From positions 62,001-126,000 of the forward strand of contig JACQYI010000071.1 in NCBI GenBank assembly GCA_016208305.1: a stretch of 64,000 nt of DNA, read 5' to 3'. Below are positions 34,359 to 43,650 of the stretch, piece by piece. Source of the stretch: Oscillatoriophycideae cyanobacterium NC_groundwater_1537_Pr4_S-0.65um_50_18. GTDB taxonomy: Bacteria; Cyanobacteriota; Cyanobacteriia; Elainellales; Elainellaceae. The position numbers and the translations under genes were made by a program. Each line of letters begins with the position of its first letter. Within the stretch, counting starts at the first letter, position 1. The notes beneath the pieces are model-generated. The model saw only the letters and a program-made list of their open reading frames with translations. It did no database searches and was not told the DNA's origin.

Positions 34359-36032
34359 TCAAGAACCCGAAGAGCTTCCGGTCAAAACAGGTTCAGCGCT
34401 AGGAGGCAATGCGCCATTTTCGGAATGATGCTCGCCGTAGTCATAAGGACCCGTCATTAAAACAGGCAAGACTTCAAAGTTTTCGATCGCGGGTGGAGAA
34501 GAGGTCTGCCACTCTAGGGTCAGCGCATTCCAGGGGTTATCTACGGCTTTGGCACCCTTCACCCAGCTCCAGACGGCATTGATCAAGAAGGGAACCGTAG
34601 AAACGGCCAGAATGTAGGCTCCTACCGTCGCCACCTGGTTCAGCGTTGTGAACCGAGCGTCATAGAAGGCAATCCGGCGATTCATGCCGAGCAGACCCAA
34701 CTCATGCATGGGCATAAAGGTGAGATTCATGCCGATAAAGGTAAGGACAAAATGAATTTGCCCCAGCGTTTCATTCACCATGCGCCCCGTCATTTTGGGG
34801 AACCAATGGTAGATGGCAGCATAGATACCAAAGACTGACCCGCCAAACAACACGTAATGGAGGTGAGCCACGACAAAGTAGGTGTCATGGACGTGGATAT
34901 CAAAGGGTACTGCCGCTAGCATAACTCCAGTAATGCCGCCAATCACAAATACAGCAATAAAACCCATCGCAAACAGCATGGCGCTGTTGAAGGAAATTTT
35001 GCCGCCCCAGATGGTAGCCAGCCAACCAAACACCTTAATGCCTGTGGGTACCGCAATGATCATCGTAGTGATCATAAAGAACATCCGCAGCCAGGCTGGA
35101 GTACCGCTGGTAAACATGTGATGCGCCCAAACAATTAGCCCCAAAAAGGAAATAACCAGACTGGAATAGGCGATCGCCTTGTAGCCAAAAATGGGCTTCC
35201 GGGCATGGACGGGCAGAATCTCCGAAATTGCCCCAAACAGCGGCAGCACCATGATGTAGACAGCCGGATGAGAGTAGAACCAGAACATGTGCTGGTAAAC
35301 GATTGGGTCGCCGCCGCCCGTGGGGTTAAAGAAGGAGGTGCCCGCCAGTAGGTCAAAAGCCAGCAGGATCAGTGCGCCTGCCAAAACCGGAGTTCCCACC
35401 AGAATCAACCCAGCCGTCGCCAGCATTGACCAACAAAATAGCGGCATCTGATGGATAGTCATGCTAGGTACCCGCATCTTAAGGATGGTGACCAAGAAAT
35501 TGATCGCACCCAAGATGGAGGAAGTACCTGCAACGAGCAGGCTAAAAATCCAAATTCCTTCTCCCACTTTTCCAGTCATCAGACTCAGAGGCGGATATGA
35601 AGTCCAACCGGCTTGAGGAGATTCCAGGAAAAAGCTCAGCACCAAGGCAATACCAGAGGGTGGCACCATCCAAAACGCCATAGCATTCATCTTGGGGAAA
35701 GCCATGTCGCGCGCCCCAATCATTAGGGGAATCAAATAGTTAGCCAATCCCGCTCCGGCAGGAATGATCCATAGAAAGATCATGATCGTGCCATGCAGCG
35801 TTAGCAGACTGTTGTAAGTGTCTGGGGTGACAAAGTCAGAGGCAGGCGTGGCTAGCTCTGTGCGAATGGCAGTTGCCAGTGCTCCGCCAATGGCATAGAA
35901 AAAGAAAGCTGTTACAAGGTATTGCAAACCGATGACCTTGTGGTCTTCGCAAAAAGTGAAGTAATGCCACCACTTGCGCTCGGCATGGGCATGAGCGCTG
36001 GGAGCGATTTGCATTTCTGCTTGGGTCGTCAT
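34359..36032 (-). CDS. ctaD: Cytochrome c oxidase subunit I
   Basis: 557 residues, twelve helices, the catalytic subunit carrying haem a and the haem a3-CuB site. Visible landmarks: LLTLHGTIMIFLW (haem a ligand region), FWFYSHPAVYIMVLPLFG (CuB His and cross-linked Tyr region), IVWAHHMFTSG (CuB His pair) and YFVVAHLHYVLFGG (haem a3 and a ligands). The C-terminal tail is Ser/Gly-rich. ATG at 36032. It lies 91 bases downstream of ctaC and 72 bases upstream of ctaE. Confidence 0.97.
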   Translation of the reverse strand: MTTQAEMQIAPSAHAHAERKWWHYFTFCEDHKVIGLQYLVTAFFFYAIGGALATAIRTELATPASDFVTPDTYNSLLTLHGTIMIFLWIIPAGAGLANYLIPLMIGARDMAFPKMNAMAFWMVPPSGIALVLSFFLESPQAGWTSYPPLSLMTGKVGEGIWIFSLLVAGTSSILGAINFLVTILKMRVPSMTIHQMPLFCWSMLATAGLILVGTPVLAGALILLAFDLLAGTSFFNPTGGGDPIVYQHMFWFYSHPAVYIMVLPLFGAISEILPVHARKPIFGYKAIAYSSLVISFLGLIVWAHHMFTSGTPAWLRMFFMITTMIIAVPTGIKVFGWLATIWGGKISFNSAMLFAMGFIAVFVIGGITGVMLAAVPFDIHVHDTYFVVAHLHYVLFGGSVFGIYAAIYHWFPKMTGRMVNETLGQIHFVLTFIGMNLTFMPMHELGLLGMNRRIAFYDARFTTLNQVATVGAYILAVSTVPFLINAVWSWVKGAKAVDNPWNALTLEWQTSSPPAIENFEVLPVLMTGPYDYGEHHSENGALPPSAEPVLTGSSSGS

Positions 36033-36123
36033 AGCGGGTTCAACAGGCTTGGGGTTAAAGAATCAACACAGCGATCGATTAGGGGTGGAGCTGAGCACCA
36101 GCGGCATGAGCGCCCTACCAGCG

Positions 36124-37185
36124 CTAAGCTGCCGGAGTAGCAAGGTTAGCCGAAACTTGTTTCAGAGCATCCGACGGCATCGGCATCGTGTGATGGAGAT
36201 GATCTAGCGTCTGGGCATCAAGACCCATTTGGTGAGCCACCGGAACGAGATAATCAGCATCCGATCGCTTTTCACCCGTCGGGGCAGCCATCAGCTTTTC
36301 TAAGTCTGCTGCCGTTTGAGAGTCGCTCTCAGGAGCGGGCATCTGCTCTTGAACCCACTTGTCGTAATCCTCAGGCGCTTGAACATACAAACGGCTAGCC
36401 ATGCCACCATGATACGCACCGCAAAGTTCGGCACAAACGATGGGATAGTCGCCTACGCGGGTTGGAGTAAATCGCAGCTCCGATTCCATACCCGGAATGG
36501 TGTCTTGCTTAATGCGAAACTCAGGGAGCCAGAAGGCATGAATGACATCCTGCGACTTCAGGTTGAGGCGGACATTTTTATTGGCAGGTACATGCAGCTC
36601 TCCGGTGGTGATACCTAAATCAGGGTAAGTGTAGATCCAGGCATACTGCATGCCTAGAACGTTAACCGTCAGATCAGGAGGCGAACCGATGTTTTGGGGT
36701 GAAGCGCCGATGCCCAACGCCATGTGGTTATGGTGCGCTTTTTTCGGAGCCGCATCCATCAAAGACATAGCCGTTCCATCTTCAGAGGCCATCGCGACCT
36801 GAACGCCTGGGTCTCCGGCAGCATCTGGGTCAAAGCCCCCCATGCTGTTGTAAACGTCAAAGCTATAGACCCCCAGCACGAGGACAATCACCACTGGAAT
36901 TGCCGTCCAGACGATTTCTAGAGGAATATTGCCTTCGATCGCTGGCCCATCTGTCTCGTCTCCGGGCTGACGCCGAAACTTAAGCAGGCAGATAATCAGC
37001 ACGCCCCACACCAGCAAGAAGATGGCGGTGCTAATGATCATCATGGTGTCAAACAGCCCATCTACCAGGGCAGCATCGCTGGAAGCTTGCACAGGCATCA
37101 GCCCATGATTTTTTCCGTACCATATGCTAACCAGCGTCAGGAGGATGCCAGCCAGCATTGTCAGAATGTTACTTGGAATTTTCAC
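36124..37185 (-). CDS. ctaC: Cytochrome c oxidase subunit II
   Basis: 353 residues. Two N-terminal membrane helices, then a periplasmic cupredoxin domain with the complete CuA motif CAELCGAYHGGM and the earlier VIHAFWLPEFRIKQD. The aromatic electron-entry patch is MQYAWIYTYP. An insert at about residues 125-165 is rich in His, Ala and Gly (KKAHHNHMALG). The start is GTG at 37185. First gene of ctaCDE; it accepts electrons from cytochrome c6 or plastocyanin. Confidence 0.96.
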   Translation of the reverse strand: MKIPSNILTMLAGILLTLVSIWYGKNHGLMPVQASSDAALVDGLFDTMMIISTAIFLLVWGVLIICLLKFRRQPGDETDGPAIEGNIPLEIVWTAIPVVIVLVLGVYSFDVYNSMGGFDPDAAGDPGVQVAMASEDGTAMSLMDAAPKKAHHNHMALGIGASPQNIGSPPDLTVNVLGMQYAWIYTYPDLGITTGELHVPANKNVRLNLKSQDVIHAFWLPEFRIKQDTIPGMESELRFTPTRVGDYPIVCAELCGAYHGGMASRLYVQAPEDYDKWVQEQMPAPESDSQTAADLEKLMAAPTGEKRSDADYLVPVAHQMGLDAQTLDHLHHTMPMPSDALKQVSANLATPAA

Positions 37186-37802
37186 AGCTAATCCGGGTTG
37201 GGCGAAGGGAAGAAGTTTGGGCAGTTGCTTCGATTTAAGCGCTGTCTACTCTATTTAAGAGTGCGAAAGGCGACTGGAGGATAAATTCAAGAAAGAGTTA
37301 AGAGAGTTGCTTAATTTCGATCGCTTTTGTAAGGGGACAATCTTAAAGGCCATTCTGGGTCTGTCCACCTAACACGTTAAACCAATCAGCTCCATTCAAC
37401 CAGGCTTATCTGGCGATCTCGGCAAAAACGATCCAAATTTCGACAATCCTTAAGCATGTTTTTGGGATCAAGCCAGTTTTGTGTAGTCCTGAGTACTAAG
37501 TGGATGTCAAAATTCATAAATTTTGTTTGCATAGGCAAATCTCTACCGCTTGAGCAAGTGAGTTGAATTTGCCAATACCGAGCTGAGCCGTTCTGTTCTA
37601 GTGTCTCTGTCTCTAAAACAATCGGAAGAAATTGCTAAGGCTTTTCGCATTCTTTGAGTGCATTCACTAGAGTAAAGGCATAGCCTATTGTAAAAAAGTT
37701 GTAAGAAAGCCTGGTTCTGACTTGAAGCACAAACTGCAATGCGTTTGAATCGATTTGTCAATTTTTTTCAGTTGCCTTCAATTGCCTCCGGAGAGTTGAC
37801 CC
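37186..37802. promoter_or_regulatory. Divergent regulatory region, ctaC and ctaA
   Basis: 617 bases without a supported gene. A GTA-N8-TAC element (NtcA consensus) is at 37483-37496, and a TAAATT (-10-like) begins 20 bases beyond it, about 285 bases before ctaA. A 72-codon minus-strand frame (37543-37761) is not called. NtcA control is an inference from a short motif that occurs by chance about 16 times in a window this size. Confidence 0.4.
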
Positions 37803-38804
37803 ATGGCTGACTCCAGTCTCCGTCCAGATTTGGCTGCATTAGCTGCATCTCAGGTAGCTCAAATTCAAGCAGCTTCTGACTCTCAAGCTTTCGATTCTGA
37901 AAAATTTGAGCCGAATAGTCCCTCCAGCAAGCGGGTGCGATCGCTGATCTGGAAGATTGCCATTGCCACCCTGATCTTGATGGCGATCGGCAGTGCCACC
38001 CGCGTCATGAATGCCGGACTCGCCTGTCCCGATTGGCCCCTCTGCTATAGCACGCTAATCCCTAGCCAGCAGATGAATCTCCAAGTCTTTCTGGAATGGT
38101 TTCATCGTTTGGATGCCGCTCTCATCGGCATTTCCACCCTAATTTTGCTAGGTCTAACAGTCTGGTATCGCCGGGTTTTGCCCCCTTGGACTCCCTGGAT
38201 GGCGCTCTTGGCGCTGGGACTCATCCTCTTTCAGGGTGTCCTAGGAGGACTCACCGTGACACAGCTTTTGCGCTTTGACATCGTGACGGCTCATTTGGGA
38301 ACAGCGCTCCTCTTTTTCACCACGCTGCTGGTCATGGGCACACTGCTGCGCCCCTATCAAGCAACGGGAACAACCGGGAAGCTGCCTTGGATCGGCCTGA
38401 CTGCCGCTCTGCTCGTCTATTTGCAAAGCCTTTCGGGAGGTCTGGTTGGCTCTCAATGGGCATTGCATCAGTGCCTATTGGTTTCACAGCTTTGCAGCGT
38501 CATGAATACGCACTTGTTTGGGGTGGTGCCAGCCAGTCTGGCCACTTTAGGAGTCGCGATCGTCACCCAGCGGACAGCGGCTCTCTGTGACTCTTTGAGA
38601 AGATTGGGCAGATTGGCAGGGCTGCTGTTGCTGCTTCAGGTAATTTTGGGCGTTGCCACGTTTCGACTGCACCTGCAAGTCGAGCTGCTCACCGTTAGTC
38701 ACCAAGCGATCGGAGCTTCCTTACTGGGAACTCTGGTTTGCTTTACCGTTCTGGCATGGCGCGATCGCCATCTCTCAAAAGCCTTTCCTGAAGGAGCCAG
38801 TTAA
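37803..38804 (+). CDS. ctaA: Haem A synthase
   Basis: 333 residues with a polar N-terminal 50 residues and eight helices. It oxidises the C8 methyl of haem O to give haem A for the adjacent oxidase. Landmarks: GSATRVMNAGLACPDWPLCY (Cys pair in the first loop), EWFHRLDAALIG, DIVTAHLGTALLFF and the late His in LLTVSHQAIGASLLG. A GGAGA precedes the ATG by about nine bases. ctaB follows in the same direction, 120 bases on. Confidence 0.93.
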   Translation: MADSSLRPDLAALAASQVAQIQAASDSQAFDSEKFEPNSPSSKRVRSLIWKIAIATLILMAIGSATRVMNAGLACPDWPLCYSTLIPSQQMNLQVFLEWFHRLDAALIGISTLILLGLTVWYRRVLPPWTPWMALLALGLILFQGVLGGLTVTQLLRFDIVTAHLGTALLFFTTLLVMGTLLRPYQATGTTGKLPWIGLTAALLVYLQSLSGGLVGSQWALHQCLLVSQLCSVMNTHLFGVVPASLATLGVAIVTQRTAALCDSLRRLGRLAGLLLLLQVILGVATFRLHLQVELLTVSHQAIGASLLGTLVCFTVLAWRDRHLSKAFPEGAS

Positions 38805-38924
38805 CCCTCTTGTCCAGCCCAGCGACAAAGATCCGAACCAGCGGCAAAGCACTGCCACCTCTCTTCACACCTTTTTCTCGATCCTTTGATTTTTCCTGCC
38901 CAACTGTTTAAGACGAGAATCCTA

Positions 38925-39905
38925 ATGCACGAAACCACCTGGAATGAAGCAAATCGCCATCACCAAAATCTTTGGCAGGTGATTCAGAGCTACTGGCAAC
39001 TCACAAAGCCTCGCATTATTATTCTGCTGCTGGTCACGACGGCTGGCAGCATGTGGATTGCCTCTGCCGGACAGGTTGATCCGTTCCTGGTAATTATTAC
39101 GCTGCTGAGCGGTGCGCTGGCTTCTGCCTCCGCTAACGTGATCAACTGTCTGTACGATCGCGATATTGACTATGACATGGAGCGCACTCGCCACCGCCCC
39201 TTGCCTTCAGGCCGCATTCAGCCTAGAGATGGCTGGGTGTTTGCCATTCTGCTGGCAGGGCTATCGTTTACGCTGCTGACGGTATTTGCCAACTTGTTGA
39301 GCGCTTGTCTTGCAATGTCAGGCATTCTTACCTATGTGGTGGTCTACACCCACTGGCTCAAGCGTCACAGCACTCAAAATATTGTGATTGGGGGTGCGGC
39401 AGGTGCTATTCCGCCCCTAGTCGGTTGGGCTGCCGTCACGGGTGAGCTGAGCTGGGCAGCCTGGGCGTATTTTGCCATCATTTTCCTTTGGACTCCGCCC
39501 CACTTCTGGGCGCTGGCGCTGATGATTCGAGAAGATTATGCCAAGGTGGGCGTGCCAATGCTGCCTGTGATTGTGGGTGAGGTGCCAACCGCCCGCCAAA
39601 TCTGGATCTATACGCTGCTGCTGATTCCCATGACGTTGGTGATGGTCTATCCGCTGCATGTCATGGGTGCAGTATATGCGGCGATCGCCCTGTTCTTAGG
39701 GGGTGTCTTCATTGCCAAAGCTTGGGCGCTATTGCAAACCCCGTCTGACTTAACCGTGGCTCGGTCGCTGTTTAAGTACTCTATTCTTTACATGATGCTG
39801 CTGTCAGCTGGTATGGCGATCGACAGTTTGCCGATTACGCATACCCTGGTGGCGATCGCGACCGACAATCTGACAACAGTATTGAGCCATTTGCCCATCC
39901 GGTAA
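38925..39905 (+). CDS. ctaB: Protohaem IX farnesyltransferase (haem O synthase)
   Basis: 326 residues from the ATG at 38925 ([13 protein letters not shown]); a TTG at 38886 is less likely. UbiA-type prenyltransferase with the two Asp-rich motifs [19 protein letters not shown] and [14 protein letters not shown]. It makes haem O, the substrate of CtaA. Nine helices are apparent. The gene sits between ctaA and an ABC transporter pair. A strong terminator follows. Confidence 0.95.
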   Translation: MHETTWNEANRHHQNLWQVIQSYWQLTKPRIIILLLVTTAGSMWIASAGQVDPFLVIITLLSGALASASANVINCLYDRDIDYDMERTRHRPLPSGRIQPRDGWVFAILLAGLSFTLLTVFANLLSACLAMSGILTYVVVYTHWLKRHSTQNIVIGGAAGAIPPLVGWAAVTGELSWAAWAYFAIIFLWTPPHFWALALMIREDYAKVGVPMLPVIVGEVPTARQIWIYTLLLIPMTLVMVYPLHVMGAVYAAIALFLGGVFIAKAWALLQTPSDLTVARSLFKYSILYMMLLSAGMAIDSLPITHTLVAIATDNLTTVLSHLPIR

Positions 39906-39954
39906 GACTGGGGTGCGCTGCAAATTGAGCATTAATCAGCATTAAATTAAGTAT

Positions 39955-39984
39955 TGAGGGGCGATCGTCCCTCATTTTTTTTGG
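39955..39984 (+). terminator. Intrinsic terminator after ctaB
   Basis: Stem TGAGGGGC with loop GATC and its mirror, followed by eight T. Typical rho-independent structure, 50 bases past the ctaB stop. Confidence 0.85.
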
Positions 39985-40051
39985 TTGAGCTGGTTTTGCA
40001 GCCTTTACAATAAAGATTGAGATTTGTTGCGTAAGCTCAAGAAAGCAATTT

Positions 40052-41071
40052 ATGGCTCCTGCGGTTTCGATCGAAAAACTTCAGAAACGCTTCGGCTTGG
40101 TCGAGGCGGTAAAAGATGTGTCGCTACAGGTAGAACCCGGAGAGATTTTTGGTTTACTAGGGCCAAATGGTGCCGGAAAAACCACAACACTGCGCTGTCT
40201 TTGTACATTGGCAACGCCTGACTCAGGGAAGATTGAAATTTCTGGGATTTCAGTCTTAGACGAACCCAAACTGGCACGGCAAAAGCTGGGCTATGTGGCT
40301 CAAGAAGTGGCGCTAGATAAGGTACTCACGGGACGAGAGCTGCTACAGCTTCAAGCCGCGATCTATCACTTGCCTCGCGGATCGGTAAAAGCCCAAATTG
40401 AACAAGCGATCGATCTTCTAGGACTACAAGAATGGGCCGATCAGAAAACAGGCAGCTATTCTGGCGGCTTAAAAAAGCGGCTAGACTTAGCGGCTGGATT
40501 GCTGCACAGACCCGATGTTCTAGTGCTAGATGAACCGACCGTTGGGCTAGATATTGAGAGCCGCCTCATTGTCTGGGGATTTTTGCGTCAGCTGCGAGAC
40601 AGCGGCACTACAATTTTGGTGACAAGCCACTATTTAGAAGAAGTGGATGCCTTAGCCGATCGCGTTGCCATTATCGATCGGGGTGTGGTGATTGCTTCTG
40701 GTACGCCCTCAGAGCTGAAGGATAGGGTGGGAGGCGATCGGGTGACGTTGCGCATTCGCGAGTTTACTCCTCCCGAAGAGGCCGAGCGTGCCAAGGCTCT
40801 GCTGCAAGATCTGCCGTTTGTTCAAAATGTGATCATCAACTCGGCTCAAGGCAACTCGCTCAATCTTGTCGTGGCCGCCCAAAGTGAAGCCTTGTCCGCG
40901 ATTCAGCAGACGCTCAAAGCAGCTGGATTGCCGACCTTTGGCATTTCTCAGTCTCGTCCCAGCCTCGATGATGTCTATCTGGCGGCAACGGGGCAAACCC
41001 TTATGGATGCCGAAATGGCAGCCTCAAGCCAACGTGACCTAAAGGCAGAGCGAAAGCAGAACATGCGCTAG
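40052..41071 (+). CDS. ABC-2 exporter ATPase (DrrA-like)
   Basis: 339 residues. Walker A GPNGAGKTTT, signature YSGGLKKRLDLAAGL, Walker B VLVLDEPTVGLD and H-loop VTSHYLEEVD. The C-terminal 110 residues after the core are the extra domain of daunorubicin-type exporter ATPases. The permease gene follows 180 bases on. Cyanobacterial cta clusters often carry this pair, but its substrate is unknown. ATG at 40052. Confidence 0.87.
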   Translation: MAPAVSIEKLQKRFGLVEAVKDVSLQVEPGEIFGLLGPNGAGKTTTLRCLCTLATPDSGKIEISGISVLDEPKLARQKLGYVAQEVALDKVLTGRELLQLQAAIYHLPRGSVKAQIEQAIDLLGLQEWADQKTGSYSGGLKKRLDLAAGLLHRPDVLVLDEPTVGLDIESRLIVWGFLRQLRDSGTTILVTSHYLEEVDALADRVAIIDRGVVIASGTPSELKDRVGGDRVTLRIREFTPPEEAERAKALLQDLPFVQNVIINSAQGNSLNLVVAAQSEALSAIQQTLKAAGLPTFGISQSRPSLDDVYLAATGQTLMDAEMAASSQRDLKAERKQNMR

Positions 41072-41170
41072 GCTAGACAAGGGCGATCGCCCCTCCAGTT
41101 AACCGCTTTCACAACCTTTCATAGGATTAACTTCCAGATTTAAGAATTTCTAAGTTTAAGCATCCCCAAC

Positions 41171-41230
41171 ACCTACCCTCCCGATTCACACCCTCCCAAC
41201 ACACACCCTCCCCCATACCCACCCTCCCCG
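41171..41230. repeat. ACCCTCC pyrimidine-rich repeats
   Basis: The heptamer ACCCTCC (with CACA/ATAC spacers) recurs about five times on the plus strand between the exporter ATPase and permease genes, ending about 20 bases before the permease ATG. Function unknown. Confidence 0.7.
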
Positions 41231-41250
41231 ATACCTAGAAGAACTGCTCT

Positions 41251-42144
41251 ATGAGCCAAACCATTACCCCTTCATCTGGCAACCTCAACGGATCGCAAGC
41301 GCCCAGTCCAGCGATCGCCCCTTCTGCCACGTTCAGCCTTGCCGAATTTTCTCAAGAAACGCTGGCTTTGACTCGTCGCCTGTTTATTCAGCTTCAGCGT
41401 CGCCCTTCAACCTTAGTGGCAGGCATCATTCAGCCTGTGATGTGGCTGGTGCTGTTTGGAGCGCTGTTTCAGAATATGCCTCAGGGACTATTTGGGGGTA
41501 GCCAAAACTATGGACAGTTTTTGGCGGCAGGTGTAATTGTGTTCACCGCCTTTAGTGGAGCGCTCAACGCCGGATTGCCCGTGATGTTCGATCGCGAGTT
41601 TGGCTTTCTCAATCGTCTTTTGGTAGCACCGCTGGCCTCCCGCTTTTCCATTGTCCTGGCTTCTGCCATCTTCATTGCCACCCTCAGCCTAGTGCAGACT
41701 TCGGTCATTATTGCTATGAGTGCCTTTCTTGGGGCAGGGTTGCCACATCTGTTGGGCTTGGGGCTAGTGATAGCGATCGTGCTCGTCCTGGTGTTGGGTG
41801 TCACAGCGCTGAGCTTGGGGTTGGCCTTTGCCCTACCGGGACATATTGAGCTAATCGCAGTCATTTTTGTCTCTAGTCTGCCTTTGCTGTTTGCCAGCAC
41901 CGCTCTTGCTCCCCTCACCTTTATGCCCAACTGGCTCAAAATTGTTGCCAGCCTCAATCCGCTCAGCTACGCGATCGAACCGATTCGCTACATCTATACC
42001 CATCCACACTGGCTGTTAGGAAGCGTGATTATGGAAACGCCCTTTGGTGCTGTAACCTTGGGACTGTCTCTGTTGATTCTGGTAGGGTTTAGTACGATCG
42101 CCCTTCTCTCAATCCGCCCCTTGCTGCGCCGCTCTTTCACCTAA
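41251..42144 (+). CDS. ABC-2 exporter permease (DrrB-like)
   Basis: 297 residues with a soluble N-terminal 45 residues and six helices. Family landmarks: LVAGIIQPVMWLVLFGALFQ, VMFDREFGFLNRLLVAPL and FASTALAPLTFMPNWLK, then ASLNPLSYAIEPIRYI. It pairs with the DrrA-like ATPase upstream. The substrate may be a lipid or small molecule. ATG at 41251. Confidence 0.87.
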   Translation: MSQTITPSSGNLNGSQAPSPAIAPSATFSLAEFSQETLALTRRLFIQLQRRPSTLVAGIIQPVMWLVLFGALFQNMPQGLFGGSQNYGQFLAAGVIVFTAFSGALNAGLPVMFDREFGFLNRLLVAPLASRFSIVLASAIFIATLSLVQTSVIIAMSAFLGAGLPHLLGLGLVIAIVLVLVLGVTALSLGLAFALPGHIELIAVIFVSSLPLLFASTALAPLTFMPNWLKIVASLNPLSYAIEPIRYIYTHPHWLLGSVIMETPFGAVTLGLSLLILVGFSTIALLSIRPLLRRSFT

Positions 42145-42244
42145 CTCTCATCATTGACTCTCTAAAATCAGGGAGCAATCTTCAGGCAAACTGCGTCTTC
42201 GCTAAGATAAGAACTATTGTTGGGTACTTGAATCCAAAATCCCT

Positions 42245-42646
42245 ATGAAAGCCGTCATCACAACTCGCTCTATTTCTCAGCCTTCTGTTTCGGTCAGCCT
42301 GTGGGGCGCAGGTTTTCTGGCTGCGGTGCTATTGGCGATCATTTCTCTACCCGCTCAAGCCCAAACCACTAGTGCCGATCTCCAGACTCCGGTAGGCAGC
42401 AGCGATCGCGATGCCAATACTAATAACGGCAGCCTCGATAGCCTCAACGGCATGTTTGACTTGATCCACCGAGTCCAGCAGGGTAGCATCCGCGATCCCT
42501 ATCAGTTCAGCCGCGACCAGCAGCAGAGCATTAATTCTGAAGCCTCTACTTTTCGCCAACGTCAGGCCGAGCTATTGAAACAGCAAGGACAAACAGGGGC
42601 AGTGCCGGGGCAGATTACGGCTCCTGACAATCAGGAAATTCGCTAG
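42245..42646 (+). CDS. Secreted hypothetical protein
   Basis: 133 residues, not recognised. A signal peptide is visible: hydrophobic stretch WGAGFLAAVLLAIISLP and cleavage likely after AQA near residue 39. The mature part is polar, rich in Gln, Ser and Asp, with a predicted helical stretch FSRDQQQSINSEASTFRQRQ. It follows the exporter permease by 100 bases in the same direction but may have its own promoter. Export to the periplasm or thylakoid lumen is inferred. Confidence 0.6.
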   Translation: MKAVITTRSISQPSVSVSLWGAGFLAAVLLAIISLPAQAQTTSADLQTPVGSSDRDANTNNGSLDSLNGMFDLIHRVQQGSIRDPYQFSRDQQQSINSEASTFRQRQAELLKQQGQTGAVPGQITAPDNQEIR

Positions 42647-42846
42647 GCAAAAGATGGGCTTAATCCATAAGCTTTTTCTTGTTGCTTAAGTCATGAACTG
42701 AAGATTTTGTCTTCAGACTTTAGCGTCAAACACTCCATACAGGTTTAATCTCTGAAATACTGAAAAAGGGGGAGGCTTATTTTTTGGCCTCGCTCTATAT
42801 TGGCAGATATTATCTCAATTAAATCGGAGTGGAGAGAATGATACTC

Positions 42847-43029
42847 ATGGAAGCGGCTCAGGCAGGTTCTTTCCCCTGGGCATTTACCGCCGTCTATGTC
42901 GTTGGCTTTATTGCTGCTGTGGCAATTGGTTCGGTTGCCTGGTACAACTCGAAGCGCCCACCCGGCTGGGAAAACAAGTCGCGCCCTGACGTAGTACCCG
43001 AAGTCAACGCGGAAGATCCTAAGGTTTAG
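42847..43029 (+). CDS. psb35: Psb35-like small photosystem II assembly protein
   Basis: 60 residues with one membrane helix (WAFTAVYVVGFIAAVAIGSVA) followed by WYNSKRPPGWENKSRPD, a pattern I recall for cyanobacterial Psb35 (Ssl2148 in Synechocystis), a photosystem II assembly protein linked to Hlip/chlorophyll-binding complexes. Several starts are in frame (GTG 42829, ATG 42838, ATG 42847); GGAGAG at 42831 best suits the ATG at 42847. A terminator follows at 43081. The name rests on memory of the family, so it is moderate. Confidence 0.6.
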   Translation: MEAAQAGSFPWAFTAVYVVGFIAAVAIGSVAWYNSKRPPGWENKSRPDVVPEVNAEDPKV

Positions 43030-43080
43030 TTCATCTAATTTAGCCCATCTAAGCTCAGACAAAGCTATATAAACCGCAGG

Positions 43081-43107
43081 CTGGGGACAAAGAGACTTTA
43101 TCCCCAG
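43081..43107 (+). terminator. Terminator after psb35-like gene
   Basis: Twelve-bp stem CTGGGGACAAAG with one C/A mismatch, loop AGA, followed by TTTT. Confidence 0.75.
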
Positions 43108-43194
43108 TTTTGGCATAGCTCTGCTTTACCGCCTTCTAATTTGCCAAAGCCCCATTGTTGCCAAAGCTCAATTGCCGTATTGGACTTCACGCCT

Positions 43195-43455
43195 TCAAGC
43201 CAAATGCATTTTTAAGACAGATTTGGGCGCACGCCGCACATTGCAGAGGATGGTATCATGGCCCAAGCGTGAACATGCCTCATAGCGATGACAGCCCGAA
43301 AACCCATAGTATTGCCCCTCGACTTCCAGGACATCGATCGGCTCCTGTAGGCCGATTTCTTGGATGGATGCCATCAGCGCAGAAACTTTAGCAGCATCAT
43401 TTTGGCGAAATAAGGGACGACGAATTTCGTTAATGGGAATAGCTTGAACTTTCAT
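43195..43455 (-). CDS. srx: Sulfiredoxin
   Basis: 86 residues, the normal length. The ParB/sulfiredoxin fold is shown by AIPINEIRRPL at the start and the catalytic GFSGCHRYEAC motif with Cys55. It uses ATP to reduce over-oxidised (sulfinic) peroxiredoxin cysteine. Start ATG at 43455. Fifty bases upstream is a 23-bp dyad element nearly identical to that before the peroxiredoxin-glutaredoxin gene at 45377, implying shared control by a redox-responsive regulator. Confidence 0.92.
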   Translation of the reverse strand: MKVQAIPINEIRRPLFRQNDAAKVSALMASIQEIGLQEPIDVLEVEGQYYGFSGCHRYEACSRLGHDTILCNVRRAPKSVLKMHLA

Positions 43456-43504
43456 AACTCAAAATGCATTACGTAGACAACGAGCAGGTCTTATCTCTTT
43501 ATAT

Positions 43505-43527
43505 CATACTCATAACGAGTACACTTT
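43505..43527. promoter_or_regulatory. Shared dyad operator, srx copy
   Basis: Core TACTC-ATAAC-GAGTA (perfect five-base arms at 43507-43511 and 43517-43521). The 23-bp block around it matches 45327-45349 at 21 positions. It lies 50 bases upstream of the sulfiredoxin start. Regulator not identified. Confidence 0.7.
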
Positions 43528-43650
43528 GTGAGGACGATCGCCCTTAATGTGCCCCTCATTTGCTAAATAATTTTTTATTTTTTATTCAGAACCCGGATCT
43601 AAGCTGAGCTGTGATGTACTACCAACAAGCCTCAGTAGATCTCAAATATT

